Shown here: positions 10,590-20,891 of the stretch, piece by piece
Numbering within the stretch: the stretch's first letter is position 1
Layout: every line of letters starts with the position of its first letter
Origin: Vibrio profundi
Lineage (GTDB): Bacteria; Pseudomonadota; Gammaproteobacteria; Enterobacterales; Vibrionaceae
Length of the DNA stretch: 64,000 nt
Assembly (NCBI RefSeq): GCF_005281835.1
Contig: NZ_RZIS01000004.1
Coordinates: 372,001 to 436,000, forward strand
Reading direction: 5' to 3'
Notes under the pieces: model-generated
What the model was told of the DNA's origin: nothing
Seen by the model: only the letters and a program-made list of their open reading frames with translations
Database searches by the model: none
Translations under genes and position numbers: made by a program

Positions 10590-11330
10590 TTATTTATCTT
10601 CCGTTTGAACGTATTTCTTACTAACGTCCACTAGTGCGATATCTTTGATGAATTCTCGCCCTAGTAATACAGGGTGACTCATTTGAGAGCGATCTGCCAA
10701 CGTAAATTGCGCTTTTTCATGGATTTTTCCGACCTTAACCCACAATTCTATCACTGCGCGTCTCTCAGTCTCGTCGCTGGTAGACTGGCGAATTTTCACG
10801 TAACGAACCACAGGTGCTTCAATCCATTTTTGATCTGCAGTGTCTTTTGAGTGATCCGCTAAATGGAATTTGACCCAGTTGCTGCCGTTTCTTTCGAACT
10901 CTTCGATATCAATTGCATTCAAAGAAGACGTAGTTGCACCTGTATCAACACGTGCGTCGAAGCTTTGATTGATGGAATCAATACTTACTTTTTCTACAGC
11001 GCCAAGGATAGTTGCACGCTCTTGTGGGATAGGTGCGGGTAGGGTAACCGCTTTCGCCACTGGCTCATCTTCGTTTTGGATTTCTTGCTTTTCAAATTCA
11101 CTTAAATGAACATCCATTTGTTCACTTAGCGCAATCACTTCGGTTTCCAAGCTTTCAATATAATCGCTCTGATTACTAAGCTGAAGCTCTAGGTTTTTCA
11201 CGTGATTGGCAATGTTTGTTTCTGAATCTTGAATGGCTTTAAGAGTTTGCTGGTGGTATTGAGCACCATTGTTGAGAGTACATCCGGAAAGTAGACCAAT
11301 AACGATTATTGGAGCAAAGCGTTTGTACAT
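10590..11330 (-). CDS. Lipoprotein with retropepsin-like aspartyl protease domain (often annotated 'ATP-dependent zinc protease')
   Basis: A 246-residue lipoprotein. The signal peptide ends in lipobox LLSGC (Cys17), followed by a coiled-coil region (about 25-85) and a C-terminal domain of about 140 residues. That domain carries DTGATTS at 129-135, the active-site motif of retropepsin-like aspartyl proteases, and a later PVLLGREF segment matching the second conserved hydrophobic-Gly element. The family (PF05618) is often called a zinc protease, but no HExxH is present. The start at 11330 is chosen because it gives a proper lipoprotein signal; a longer frame begins at 11426. First gene of the operon. 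Confidence 0.85.
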   Translation of the reverse strand: MYKRFAPIIVIGLLSGCTLNNGAQYHQQTLKAIQDSETNIANHVKNLELQLSNQSDYIESLETEVIALSEQMDVHLSEFEKQEIQNEDEPVAKAVTLPAPIPQERATILGAVEKVSIDSINQSFDARVDTGATTSSLNAIDIEEFERNGSNWVKFHLADHSKDTADQKWIEAPVVRYVKIRQSTSDETERRAVIELWVKVGKIHEKAQFTLADRSQMSHPVLLGREFIKDIALVDVSKKYVQTEDK

Positions 11331-11382
11331 AAAAAACCTTATTTGTGATGGATTACTACTGACTATCCAAGAGTTTAGCGTA

Positions 11383-11408
11383 CAAAAAAGGATGCGTGAA
11401 GCATCCTT
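11383..11408 (-). terminator. Terminator after cmoB
   Basis: AAGGATGC / GCATCCTT stem with a 5-nt loop; on the minus strand it is followed by a run of T. It lies 49 bases past the cmoB stop. Confidence 0.75.
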
Positions 11409-11456
11409 ATGTAAACGTCTTGTCATACTGGAATATGATCGTTAAATTCATGTCAA

Positions 11457-12428
11457 TTATGGTTTATTTGCCACCAAAACTGCACGTCGTGGAGCAGGAT
11501 GACCTTCAACGGTTTTGCTTGGGTCATTTGGGTCTAAGTAGTCCGGTAAAGAGTTGTGTGTCATCCACTCAGTCGTTCTTTGCTCACCAATAGTCGTTAC
11601 ATTTTCATCGACAATTCGAACTTTCTCAAAGCCAACCTGTTCCAACCAACGTTTTAAAGCTCGGGCAGAAGGGAAGAAGTATACATTTCGCATTTGCGCA
11701 TAACGGTCAACTGGGACCAGCACTGCATTTTCATCACCTTCTATCACCAAAGTTTCGAGCACGAGCTCACCACCCGAGACGAGTTGATCTTTAAGCTGAA
11801 TGAGGTGATCCAGTGGTGAACGGCGGTGGTACAAGACACCCATGCTAAATACCGTGTCATAAGCTTCTAACTTTGGAAGTTGTTCGATACCTAATGGTAG
11901 AAGGTGCGCACGTTGATCATCGCCCATTAGTTTACGAATCGCTTCAAATTGAATTAGGAATAAGTGAGAAGGATCTATCCCTACACACAAGCGCGCGCCT
12001 TCGCCCAACATGCGCCACATGTGGTAGCCATTGCCACAGCCCACATCTAATACTGAACGGTTTTTCAGCGGGGTGATGTGCGGAAGCACACGGTCCCATT
12101 TCCAATCACTGCGCCATTCTGTATCAATATGAATACCGTGGACGGTATAAGGGCCTTTACGCCATGGGTGGAAAGTTTTAAGTAGGTTCTCTAACTTCTT
12201 CAGTTCACCGCTATGGAATGGAGTGTCGTTAGTCAGTGTGACTGAATTTTTAAGATCAACCTGATCTGGAGAACCTTGTGGGATCTTGTTTAACGCACGC
12301 AACCAGCGGTCGAAATCACCATGCTCTGCATTTTGCCAATCAGTCAGCTGCTGAGGAAGAATATTGAGCCAAGGCTGCAAGCGAGTATCTTGGGCAATTA
12401 ATTGATAAAAATTAGCAAAATTGAACAT
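11457..12428 (-). CDS. cmoB: tRNA U34 carboxymethyltransferase CmoB
   Basis: A 323-residue SAM-type enzyme that transfers a carboxymethyl group from carboxy-S-adenosylmethionine to 5-hydroxyuridine at tRNA position 34, forming cmo5U. The nucleotide-binding motif [17 protein letters not shown] is central. Conserved CmoB stretches include [14 protein letters not shown] and [14 protein letters not shown]. Length equals the E. coli protein (323). It follows cmoA by 74 bases on the same strand, and the gap contains a 7-bp tandem repeat. Confidence 0.97.
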   Translation of the reverse strand: MFNFANFYQLIAQDTRLQPWLNILPQQLTDWQNAEHGDFDRWLRALNKIPQGSPDQVDLKNSVTLTNDTPFHSGELKKLENLLKTFHPWRKGPYTVHGIHIDTEWRSDWKWDRVLPHITPLKNRSVLDVGCGNGYHMWRMLGEGARLCVGIDPSHLFLIQFEAIRKLMGDDQRAHLLPLGIEQLPKLEAYDTVFSMGVLYHRRSPLDHLIQLKDQLVSGGELVLETLVIEGDENAVLVPVDRYAQMRNVYFFPSARALKRWLEQVGFEKVRIVDENVTTIGEQRTTEWMTHNSLPDYLDPNDPSKTVEGHPAPRRAVLVANKP

Positions 12429-12462
12429 GGAATATCTTAACTGTTAAGTGAAAAATTATTAT

Positions 12463-12502
12463 AGAGCTTAGAGCTTAGAGCTTAGAGCTTAGAGCTTAGA
12501 GC

Positions 12503-12504
<2 letters not shown>
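12463..12504. repeat. Six tandem copies of the heptamer AGAGCTT
   Basis: Six perfect head-to-tail copies of AGAGCTT fill the cmoA-cmoB gap. On the coding strand of cmoA the array starts with the cmoA stop codon itself (TAAGCTC units), so TAA recurs every 7 bases and falls in all three frames. A second heptamer array with the same property is at 43869-43903. Confidence 0.97.
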
Positions 12505-13240
<736 letters not shown>

Positions 13241-13383
13241 TCATGGCTGTAAGCAATTGGGTTGGTCAACACCAGACCCATAAAAGGGGGCGTATTTTAC
13301 GTAATTATCGGGTCCATGTCACTAAATCATCTAAGCCAACGTAACCGATCTTTCAGAAGCCACGACTCACGGGTACTTGCGTG

Positions 13384-14250
13384 TTAGAACATAGAGATTT
13401 GGCTGTCACCATGGCCTGCGGGGAAATCCGCTAAAGCAGGAAGCGTAATTCTGTTGGCTAACTCTTTATAAAGGCGCGAAGCCAGCTGAGGTGCTTCAAC
13501 ATTATCTGGTGTGTGAATCATCACATATGGCTGTTTACCTTGTTCAATCCACAAAGGCAATTTAGCTAGCCAAGGTTCGAAAAAGGTTAAGTTCGCGTCT
13601 TGGTCCGGATGCCCGATAAAGCGAATCATAGGATTATTAGCTGTTGCAATTGCATGAACTGGGACTCTTGGTTTTTTCTGATGTGCGTCAATCACAGCTT
13701 CGGTTGTGGGCGGAGCAGAAAACACAGGCCGACTGTCCATAATGATTCGGTTGATATCGTTTTCAATCAACCAATGATTGAAACGCTTTTCGGCATCACT
13801 TTTGTCAAAGAAACCTAAATGTCGTACTTCTACTCCAAGCTTCATCTCTTTGGGAAATAATGCACAAAACTTTTTAAGGGTATCCAGTGATTGTGGCTCA
13901 AATTGGTGTGGAAGCTGGATTGTCCATTGGCCAATACGTGAATGCAGTGGCGACATTATATTAAGGAAATCATTGAGTTCAGCTTGGCAATGACGTAATT
14001 GCTGCTGGTGAGTAATGAACTTTGGCAACTTGAAGGTGAAGTGGAAGTTGTCATGAGTCGCGCTACGCCAATTTTGAACAGTATTAATGGACGGCGTAGC
14101 GTAGAAGGTAGTATTCCCTTCCACACAATGAAAAACCGATGCATATTTTTCAAGGCGCTCGGCAGGTTTGGTTCCCTTACCGTAAAATTGAGATTGCCAC
14201 TCAGAATGTGACCACATAGTTAAGCCAAGGCGTAAAGGTAAACTGTGCAT
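13384..14250 (-). CDS. DUF72 (YecE-like) family protein
   Basis: A 288-residue protein of the DUF72 family, a TIM-barrel fold of unknown function. Recognisable segments are LRLGLTMWSHSEWQSQFY at the N-terminus, YASVFHCVEGNTTFYATP, FTFKLPKFITH, and YVMIHTPDNVEAPQLA near the end. I place the start at the ATG at 14250, which has AGGGGA a few bases upstream and fits the family's N-terminus; the open frame runs back to 14409 with an atypical hydrophobic stretch. It is transcribed divergently from aspS. Function is not known. Confidence 0.85.
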   Translation of the reverse strand: MHSLPLRLGLTMWSHSEWQSQFYGKGTKPAERLEKYASVFHCVEGNTTFYATPSINTVQNWRSATHDNFHFTFKLPKFITHQQQLRHCQAELNDFLNIMSPLHSRIGQWTIQLPHQFEPQSLDTLKKFCALFPKEMKLGVEVRHLGFFDKSDAEKRFNHWLIENDINRIIMDSRPVFSAPPTTEAVIDAHQKKPRVPVHAIATANNPMIRFIGHPDQDANLTFFEPWLAKLPLWIEQGKQPYVMIHTPDNVEAPQLASRLYKELANRITLPALADFPAGHGDSQISMF

Positions 14251-14539
14251 GAATCCCCTAAAGTTCATTCCAACTATCAAACGAAAAAGTACTGTACGAG
14301 ACTTTTGCCGATTAAGGTACTTTCGAGATATAATTATCGCAATTTTTTCGGTTTTGCTGAATATTTGCACGTTTGATGCGCTAAAAAGCAGCAAAGCCAG
14401 ATAAAACACAATAAATTCGAGTGCGGAAGGTCGATTTTAAGCGAGTTTCCGCGTATAAATATTCCTTTGCTCTGTAGGTTAGAATTTATCACCTACAGCT
14501 TGGAAATTAGTAAATTATTAAGAGATTGGGAAATTCATT

Positions 14540-16315
14540 ATGCGTACCCATTACTGTGGTAACCTGAACAAGTCCCTGGCGGGACAAACTGTAGAATTGT
14601 GCGGCTGGGTTAACCGTCGCCGTGATTTAGGCGGTCTTATCTTTATTGATATGCGTGATCGTGAAGGCATTGTTCAGGTAGTTGTTGACCCAGATATGAA
14701 AGATATCTTTGAAGTCGCTAGCCAACTGCGTAATGAATTCTGCATTAAGTTTACTGGTGAAGTCCGTGTTCGTCCTGATAGCCAAGTAAATAAAGACATG
14801 GCAACGGGTGAAGTTGAGCTACTTGCAACTGGCCTTGAAATCATCAACCGCTCTGACGCGCTACCGTTAGATTTCAACCAGACGAACTCTGAAGAGCAGC
14901 GTCTAAAGTACCGTTACATCGATCTTCGTCGTCCAGAAATGAGCGATCGCATCAAGCTTCGTGCACGTGCTTCTAGCTTCGTTCGTCGTTTCCTAGATGA
15001 GAACCTGTTCCTAGACATCGAAACACCAGTACTAACTAAAGCGACACCAGAAGGCGCTCGTGATTACCTAGTACCAAGCCGTGTTCACAAAGGTAGCTTC
15101 TACGCACTTCCTCAATCTCCTCAGCTGTTCAAGCAACTGCTGATGATGTCTGGTTTTGACCGTTACTACCAAATCGTTAAATGTTTCCGCGATGAAGATT
15201 TACGTGCTGACCGTCAGCCTGAATTTACTCAAATCGATATCGAAACATCGTTCATGTCTTCTCAAGAAGTACGCGACATCACTGAGAAGCTAGTTCACGA
15301 TATGTGGAAAGAGCTTCTAGATGTTGAACTGGGTCAGTTCCCAGTAATGCCTTTCTCTGAAGCGATTCGTCGTTTCGGTTCTGATAAGCCAGATCTTCGT
15401 AACCCACTAGAGCTTGTAGACGTTGCTGACCTAGTTAAAGACGTTGAGTTCAAAGTATTCTCTGGTCCAGCTAACGACGAAAAAGGTCGTGTAGCGGTTA
15501 TCCGTGTACCAGGCGGCGCTAAGCTGACTCGTAAGCAAATCGATACTTACGGTGAGTACGTAGGTATTTACGGTGCGAAAGGTCTTGCATGGATGAAGGT
15601 TAACGACCGTGCAGCAGGCATGGAAGGTATCCAATCTCCAGTGGCTAAATTCCTAAGCGAAGACGTAATCAACGGTATTCTTGACCGTACACAAGCTGAA
15701 TCTGGTGACATCATTTTGTTCGGCGCAGACAAAGCGGGCATCGTTGCTGAAGCAATGGGCGCACTTCGTCTTAAACTAGGTACAGACCTAGAACTAACAG
15801 ATACCTCTGCATGGGCTCCACTGTGGGTTGTTGACTTCCCAATGTTTGAAGAAGACGGCGAAGGTAACCTACACGCAATGCATCACCCATTCACATCGCC
15901 ACTAGGTGTGACTGCGGAAGAGCTAAAAGCGAACCCTGCAGCAGCAAACTCTGATGCTTACGACATGGTTATCAACGGCTACGAAGTGGGTGGTGGTTCT
16001 GTACGTATCCACAACGCAGACATGCAAACAGCGGTATTCGGTATCCTAGGTATCGAAGAGAAAGAGCAACAAGAGAAGTTCGGCTTCCTACTAGATGCTC
16101 TTCAATACGGTACTCCACCACACGCCGGTTTGGCATTCGGTCTTGATCGTCTAGCAATGCTACTTTGTGGTACTGAGAACATCCGTGACGTTATCGCATT
16201 CCCGAAAACAACAGCTGCAGCATGTCTACTGACAGACGCTCCAAGCCTAGCGAACCCAGCTTCACTAGAAGAGCTTGCAATTGCTGTTAAAGCGGCGAAG
16301 AAAGACGAAGAGTAA
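14540..16315 (+). CDS. aspS: Aspartyl-tRNA synthetase
   Basis: A 591-residue class IIb synthetase that charges tRNA-Asp. The N-terminal OB-fold anticodon domain ([10 protein letters not shown]...[12 protein letters not shown]) is followed by the catalytic core with motif 2 ([18 protein letters not shown], about 216-233), the bacterial GAD insertion domain, and motif 3 ([15 protein letters not shown], about 529-543). Length is that of the bacterial-type enzyme (E. coli 590). It precedes ruvC, as in many gamma-proteobacteria. Confidence 0.98.
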   Translation: MRTHYCGNLNKSLAGQTVELCGWVNRRRDLGGLIFIDMRDREGIVQVVVDPDMKDIFEVASQLRNEFCIKFTGEVRVRPDSQVNKDMATGEVELLATGLEIINRSDALPLDFNQTNSEEQRLKYRYIDLRRPEMSDRIKLRARASSFVRRFLDENLFLDIETPVLTKATPEGARDYLVPSRVHKGSFYALPQSPQLFKQLLMMSGFDRYYQIVKCFRDEDLRADRQPEFTQIDIETSFMSSQEVRDITEKLVHDMWKELLDVELGQFPVMPFSEAIRRFGSDKPDLRNPLELVDVADLVKDVEFKVFSGPANDEKGRVAVIRVPGGAKLTRKQIDTYGEYVGIYGAKGLAWMKVNDRAAGMEGIQSPVAKFLSEDVINGILDRTQAESGDIILFGADKAGIVAEAMGALRLKLGTDLELTDTSAWAPLWVVDFPMFEEDGEGNLHAMHHPFTSPLGVTAEELKANPAAANSDAYDMVINGYEVGGGSVRIHNADMQTAVFGILGIEEKEQQEKFGFLLDALQYGTPPHAGLAFGLDRLAMLLCGTENIRDVIAFPKTTAAACLLTDAPSLANPASLEELAIAVKAAKKDEE

Positions 16316-16347
16316 TTAACGACCATCGTTAGTTATTTGAAATAGAT

Positions 16348-16384
16348 AAAGCGCTAATTGATGATTTCAATTGGCGCTTTGTTA
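16348..16384 (+). terminator. Terminator after aspS
   Basis: A 13-bp stem (AAAGCGCTAATTG / CAATTGGCGCTTT, one G-U pair) with a 7-nt loop, followed by GTTATTTC. The T-tract is modest. Confidence 0.65.
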
Positions 16385-16451
16385 TTTCTACGGTTAAATA
16401 AAATAAAGGTCGCGCAGTTTGTACTGAGCAAGTCATAACAAAGAGTTTTTC

Positions 16452-16973
16452 ATGTCCATCATTTTAGGAATCGATCCCGGTTCTCGCATTACAGGCTACG
16501 GAGTGATTCGTCAGCAAGGTCGCCACTTACATTATTTAGGGAGTGGTTGTATTCGTACATCCGAAAAGGAACTGCCTGGGCGGCTCAAACAAATTTACGC
16601 CGGTGTGAGTGAAATTATTACTCAGTTCCAACCTGATGTGTTTGCGATTGAGCAAGTGTTCATGGCCAAGAATGCGGATTCGGCACTTAAGCTAGGTCAG
16701 GCTCGCGGTAGCGCAATTGTGGCCGCTGTAAACGCTGATCTTCCAGTTCATGAGTACGCAGCAAGGTTAATTAAGCAGGCAGTAACGGGCAATGGCGGTG
16801 CGGATAAGACTATGGTTCAAAATATGGTAATGAGCATGCTGAAGTTACCAGCGAAACCACAAGCTGATGCGGCCGATGCGTTAGGTGTCGCAATTACTCA
16901 TGCTAATACCAATAAGACATTAGTAGCGCTTGCTGGCAAAGCAACCAGTGCTAAGAAAGGGCGCTATCGTTAG
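16452..16973 (+). CDS. ruvC: Holliday junction resolvase RuvC
   Basis: A 173-residue endonuclease that resolves Holliday junctions made during recombination repair. The four acidic catalytic residues are visible: Asp8 (LGIDPGSR), Glu67 (AIEQVF), Asp139 and Asp142 (QADAADALG). Length matches E. coli RuvC (173). Its usual partners ruvA and ruvB are not adjacent here, because a chemoreceptor gene lies in between. Confidence 0.97.
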   Translation: MSIILGIDPGSRITGYGVIRQQGRHLHYLGSGCIRTSEKELPGRLKQIYAGVSEIITQFQPDVFAIEQVFMAKNADSALKLGQARGSAIVAAVNADLPVHEYAARLIKQAVTGNGGADKTMVQNMVMSMLKLPAKPQADAADALGVAITHANTNKTLVALAGKATSAKKGRYR

Positions 16974-17101
16974 ATCTTACCGATAAATTGATAAATGAAA
17001 TGAGATCCTATAAGCAGATATAGAACAAGGTTATTGCGCGAGATTTAACAAATAAATAACATTGGTCGGAGGTCTTACAAGTTAATCAAGGATGATCTCA
17101 G

Positions 17102-18562
17102 ATGAACCCAATTGCGTTGTGGCGCTCAATGTTTCTCCCTAAATCGAATCAGTGGGGAAGCAATGAAACTAGGCAAGCCGACATACTTTTACTTTTCACT
17201 TTTATTGCGCTTTGTGTCGGTCTTTATAGCCTAATCAAATGGACAAAGAATGGTGAAGAAACGTTAATCGCGACCTCCATTTTCCTGATCATCTTTGAAC
17301 TTCTTTCTGCTCTGCTTCTTAGAATGACTCGCTCACCGTTACTCGCACTCAATTTTGGTTTCGTCGGAATGGCCGTCCATGCGCTTAATATCATTTATCA
17401 GAGTGGCGGCGTTGTTAGTTCTACTCAAGCTTATTGGGTACCACTCCTCATTGTTGCTTTCTTTTTGTCAGGGACTCGCGTCATTGCACTTACGTGGAGC
17501 AGTGTTGTGATTGCGGCGTCGATTGGCATGACTTACGCCCACCTTGATGGTTTTCAATTTCCTCAGCTTGTTTTATCTGCTTCGGCTGTGAAAGTCGAAA
17601 CATGGTCTGGCGTTGTGATGCCGCTGGTGGTGATCTGTATTGCGCAGGCATTCACTGCCAAGCAAAAAGAAGTTGCGATACAAGTGGCGGAAAAAGCGAC
17701 GTTGGCAAGTCGTGAAGTGGCTGACAAAGCGATGCACGGTGAAAAACAGTTGTCGGCAGTACTGGATCAAGCAAACTCCAATTCACAAAGCTTACAGGGG
17801 GTATCGGTCCACTTAGATAAGCAGTCCCATGATTTGCACTCTCAGGTTGAAGCGTTGAACATGAACTGTGAGTCACAGGCCAGCGCAGCTGAGCAAATGA
17901 GCCAGCAACTCCACCAAATGACGGAAGGTGTCGCAGAATCGAACTCTTTTGTTACCGAACTGAAAAATCGTAGCGAAGCCGTTGGTGAGCAGGCCAAAAA
18001 GAGCTCAGAATCGCTACTCGCTTCTACAAGGGCAATTGGCAAAATCATCGAAAGTAATCAAGAGATCGTTAAAGTGGCGGACTTGATTACGTCTGTTGCC
18101 GAACAAACTAACTTGCTGGCTTTGAATGCAGCGATTGAGGCCGCACGTGCGGGAGAGCAAGGCAGAGGTTTTGCGGTTGTTGCCGATCAGGTGAGAGAAC
18201 TATCGGCGAAGAGTAGCCATTCAGCCATCGAGATTCGCAGTTTGTTAGATCGTAGCGAACAGGAAGTTGAACAGGGGCGTAAAATCATCGAAACCAGTGG
18301 CGTTGAGATGAACAACATAATTGAAGAAGTTCAGACAATATCTTCTGATGTGAATCACCTAACCGACATCATGGCGCTTCAAATGGGTTCCCTTAAAGAA
18401 TTGGATCTAGCAAGTAGCGATGTCGCGCGTAGTGTCGTGGAGACCAAATCTGTATCAGGTCTCGTTGCCAACTATGGTTCAGAGCTAAGTGGTCAAGTGG
18501 AATCGGTCAAAGAACTGGTCGAGAGCTTGAATCACGTCGTTTCGCAAGCCAAGCAATCCTAA
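17102..18562 (+). CDS. Methyl-accepting chemotaxis protein with polytopic membrane sensor
   Basis: A 486-residue chemoreceptor. The N-terminal 200 residues form several hydrophobic segments (for example [54 protein letters not shown]) and leave no room for a large periplasmic ligand domain. A coiled signalling domain follows with the conserved tip [20 protein letters not shown] near 332-351. No clear HAMP domain is seen. It lies in the same direction between ruvC and ruvA and has its own terminator. Signals sensed within the membrane, such as redox state or proton-motive force, are possible but unproven. Confidence 0.88.
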   Translation: MNPIALWRSMFLPKSNQWGSNETRQADILLLFTFIALCVGLYSLIKWTKNGEETLIATSIFLIIFELLSALLLRMTRSPLLALNFGFVGMAVHALNIIYQSGGVVSSTQAYWVPLLIVAFFLSGTRVIALTWSSVVIAASIGMTYAHLDGFQFPQLVLSASAVKVETWSGVVMPLVVICIAQAFTAKQKEVAIQVAEKATLASREVADKAMHGEKQLSAVLDQANSNSQSLQGVSVHLDKQSHDLHSQVEALNMNCESQASAAEQMSQQLHQMTEGVAESNSFVTELKNRSEAVGEQAKKSSESLLASTRAIGKIIESNQEIVKVADLITSVAEQTNLLALNAAIEAARAGEQGRGFAVVADQVRELSAKSSHSAIEIRSLLDRSEQEVEQGRKIIETSGVEMNNIIEEVQTISSDVNHLTDIMALQMGSLKELDLASSDVARSVVETKSVSGLVANYGSELSGQVESVKELVESLNHVVSQAKQS

Positions 18563-18584
18563 CTTATTCCTTCCACAATCAACA

Positions 18585-18614
18585 AAGAACTGGATAAGCA
18601 TCCAGTTCTTTTAT
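18585..18614 (+). terminator. Terminator after the chemoreceptor gene
   Basis: Perfect 11-bp stem AAGAACTGGAT / ATCCAGTTCTT with a 4-nt loop followed by TTAT. It sits between the chemoreceptor and ruvA, which implies that ruvAB has its own promoter. Confidence 0.65.
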
Positions 18615-18654
18615 ATTCTGTCTCCCAAATAATATTCCACCAAGAGAGTGAATT

Positions 18655-19266
18655 GTGATTGGACGTCTTCGCGGTACATTAATTGAAAAACAGCCCCCAG
18701 AATTATTGATTGAAGTCAGTGGGGTTGGCTATGAAGTACAAATGCCAATGAGCTGTTTTTATGAGCTACCAAATGTCGGTGAAGAAGCCATTATCTATAC
18801 TCACTTTGTTGTGCGTGAAGATGCTCAACTACTTTATGGTTTTAATACCGTTAAAGAGCGCGCGTTGTTCCGTGAAGTGATCAAAGCCAACGGCGTGGGC
18901 CCTAAACTTGGTTTAGGCATTCTATCGGGCATGACAGCCAGTCAGTTCGTTACTAGTGTTGAGCGCGAAGATGTGTCGACTCTTGTGAAATTACCAGGTG
19001 TAGGCAAGAAAACCGCAGAGCGATTGGTTGTTGAAATGAAAGACCGCCTGAAAGGTTGGGGGACAGGAGACTTATTCACGCCTGCGACTGATGCAGCACC
19101 AATTGATTCCGCACCAATAGCAGAAAACGCTGAAGAAGAAGCGGTATCTGCACTGCTGGCGCTAGGCTATAAGCCAACTCAAGCATCGAAAGTCGTTTCA
19201 CAAGTAGCGAAAGCGGACATGACAAGCGAACAGCTGATCAGAGAAGCATTGAAGTCGATGGTATAA
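18655..19266 (+). CDS. ruvA: Holliday junction branch migration protein RuvA
   Basis: A 203-residue DNA-binding subunit that holds the Holliday junction and loads RuvB. The OB-fold domain starts [21 protein letters not shown]. Helix-hairpin-helix segments ([17 protein letters not shown] and [18 protein letters not shown]) and a C-terminal RuvB-binding domain ([21 protein letters not shown]) follow. The start is GTG at 18655, with AAGAGAG upstream. It is 79 bases before ruvB. Confidence 0.97.
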   Translation: MIGRLRGTLIEKQPPELLIEVSGVGYEVQMPMSCFYELPNVGEEAIIYTHFVVREDAQLLYGFNTVKERALFREVIKANGVGPKLGLGILSGMTASQFVTSVEREDVSTLVKLPGVGKKTAERLVVEMKDRLKGWGTGDLFTPATDAAPIDSAPIAENAEEEAVSALLALGYKPTQASKVVSQVAKADMTSEQLIREALKSMV

Positions 19267-19345
19267 TTGTCATCATTGTAAAAACCTTATGTAAGTTGAA
19301 TTAAGTCCTTTTCCTTAATGGTAAAGGCTAGGAAAGAACAGATAT

Positions 19346-20350
19346 ATGATTGAAGCTGATCGACTGATAGCCCCAGATAACCCAGTATTCAAAGATGAAG
19401 ATGTCATTGATCGTGCAATACGTCCAAAAAAATTAGCGGACTATCGTGGTCAAGACCATGTGCGAGACCAGATGGAAATCTTCATTAAAGCAGCTCAATT
19501 ACGTAATGAAGCGCTCGACCATTTGCTGATCTTCGGCCCTCCTGGTTTAGGTAAAACGACGTTAGCGAATATTGTAGCCAATGAAATGGATGTGAATATT
19601 CGTACTACGTCAGGCCCGGTTTTAGAGAAAGCAGGCGACTTGGCTGCTTTGTTGACTAACCTAGAAGAAAACGATGTGCTTTTCATTGATGAGATTCACC
19701 GCTTAAGCCCAGTGGTAGAAGAGGTGCTTTACCCAGCGATGGAAGATTATCAGCTCGATATCATGATAGGTGAAGGCCCGGCGGCTCGTTCGATTAAAAT
19801 TGATTTGCCTCCGTTTACTTTGATTGGTGCAACGACTCGTGCAGGTTCGCTCACTTCTCCGCTGCGCGATCGTTTCGGTATTACTCAAAGGCTTGAGTAC
19901 TACAAAATCCCCGATCTACAGCATATCGTTCAGCGTAGTGCTGATTGTTTAAATCTGTCTATGGAGTCGGAAGGTGCACTAGAAGTGGCGCGTCGTGCCC
20001 GTGGTACCCCTCGTATAGCGAACCGTCTACTACGCCGTGTCCGAGACTTTGCTGAAGTGAAAGGTAATGGCCATATTTGTGCTGATGTCGCAGACAAGGC
20101 TCTCAATATGTTAGATGTTGATGCAGAAGGTTTCGATTACATGGATAGAAAGCTTCTTCTTGCGATTATGGAGAAGTTTGGCGGTGGCCCAGTGGGGTTA
20201 GATAACATGGCTGCTGCAATCGGTGAAGAAAAAGACACCATTGAAGATGTTCTTGAACCATACTTGATTCAACAAGGATATTTGCAACGTACCCCAAGAG
20301 GGAGAATTGCGACTGATAGAGCTTATCTTCACTTTGGAATTGATAAGTAA
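19346..20350 (+). CDS. ruvB: Holliday junction branch migration helicase RuvB
   Basis: A 334-residue AAA+ motor that drives branch migration with RuvA. Walker A (GPPGLGKT) is at 64-71, Walker B ([10 protein letters not shown]) near 114, sensor 1 (LIGATTRAG) near 155, and a C-terminal winged helix ([13 protein letters not shown]) ends the protein. Length fits the family. It is the last gene before a strong terminator and a long untranslated region. Confidence 0.98.
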   Translation: MIEADRLIAPDNPVFKDEDVIDRAIRPKKLADYRGQDHVRDQMEIFIKAAQLRNEALDHLLIFGPPGLGKTTLANIVANEMDVNIRTTSGPVLEKAGDLAALLTNLEENDVLFIDEIHRLSPVVEEVLYPAMEDYQLDIMIGEGPAARSIKIDLPPFTLIGATTRAGSLTSPLRDRFGITQRLEYYKIPDLQHIVQRSADCLNLSMESEGALEVARRARGTPRIANRLLRRVRDFAEVKGNGHICADVADKALNMLDVDAEGFDYMDRKLLLAIMEKFGGGPVGLDNMAAAIGEEKDTIEDVLEPYLIQQGYLQRTPRGRIATDRAYLHFGIDK

Positions 20351-20372
20351 TATTGATAAATGATCGTTAAAT

Positions 20373-20402
20373 AGCCTAGTTATATGTAACTAGGCTTTTT
20401 TA
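20373..20402 (+). terminator. Terminator after ruvB
   Basis: Perfect 10-bp stem AGCCTAGTTA / TAACTAGGCT, 4-nt loop, followed by a T run. Confidence 0.85.
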
Positions 20403-20419
20403 TATCGGCTTAATATCTC

Positions 20420-20438
20420 GATAATGATAATTATTTTC
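20420..20438. promoter_or_regulatory. Candidate Fur box
   Basis: GATAATGATAATTATTTTC matches 17 of 19 positions of the classical Fur consensus GATAATGATAATCATTATC. It lies 18 bases past the ruvB terminator T run and 453 bases upstream of cydA. Confidence 0.6.
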
Positions 20439-20661
20439 AACTTTCAAAACTGAAAACTTTGATTTTGTTTGTCGAAATTAGCTTTGAAATTGAAACAAAA
20501 TCCTACAAGCCTTGTTAACTTTTTGTGGTGTGCAGTGATGGTTATGTTATGTACGTGACAACGAGTTGTCGCCTATATCAACGGGTGTTATAAGGGAAGT
20601 TAAAATAGGGGTGATTTTGCTCATAATTGTACAAAAATACTCCTAATTAGACGCGTGTAAA

Positions 20662-20675
20662 TTGATACAAATCAA
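20662..20675. promoter_or_regulatory. FNR box upstream of cydA
   Basis: TTGATACAAATCAA is an exact match to the FNR consensus TTGAT-N4-ATCAA. FNR control of cytochrome bd genes is established in E. coli; here the site is 216 bases before the cydA ATG. Confidence 0.7.
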
Positions 20676-20891
20676 CGCAGTAATTTCCTATAAATCTTTT
20701 GAAACATACTGATTTTACCAGTAATATTAGCTCCAGCTATATTAGCTCATGCTTAACAATAATCTAACTATAACGGTACATTTTTGCTACAAGATTTCGA
20801 TTTAAGATAACAACTCGTTCTGTTGTGTAACAATCGACTTTGGCGGCAAAAATACACAATAGTGTCATTCAGCCGGCACAAAGGAGTTACC

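Larger units (their letters stand above)
20403..20891 (+). promoter_or_regulatory. Long intergenic leader upstream of cydA
   Basis: About 490 bases between the ruvB terminator and cydA hold no open frame I can support. The stretch is AT-rich and contains a Fur-box-like site (20420-20438), a perfect FNR half-site pair (20662-20675) and scattered GTTAA stretches that could be ArcA contacts. AAGGAG precedes the cydA ATG. Its length resembles the long, multi-promoter control region of E. coli cydA. A small RNA in the first half cannot be excluded. Confidence 0.6.

Noticed and set aside
16952-16990. ACCGATAA before the second chemoreceptor gene, resembling a sigma-28 -10 element
   Set aside because: No TAAA element at the required 15-base spacing upstream; the match is partial.
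20440-20660. Possible RyhB-type small RNA downstream of the Fur-box-like site
   Set aside because: I could not find a conserved RyhB core or an internal terminator, so no RNA gene is called; only the site is reported.
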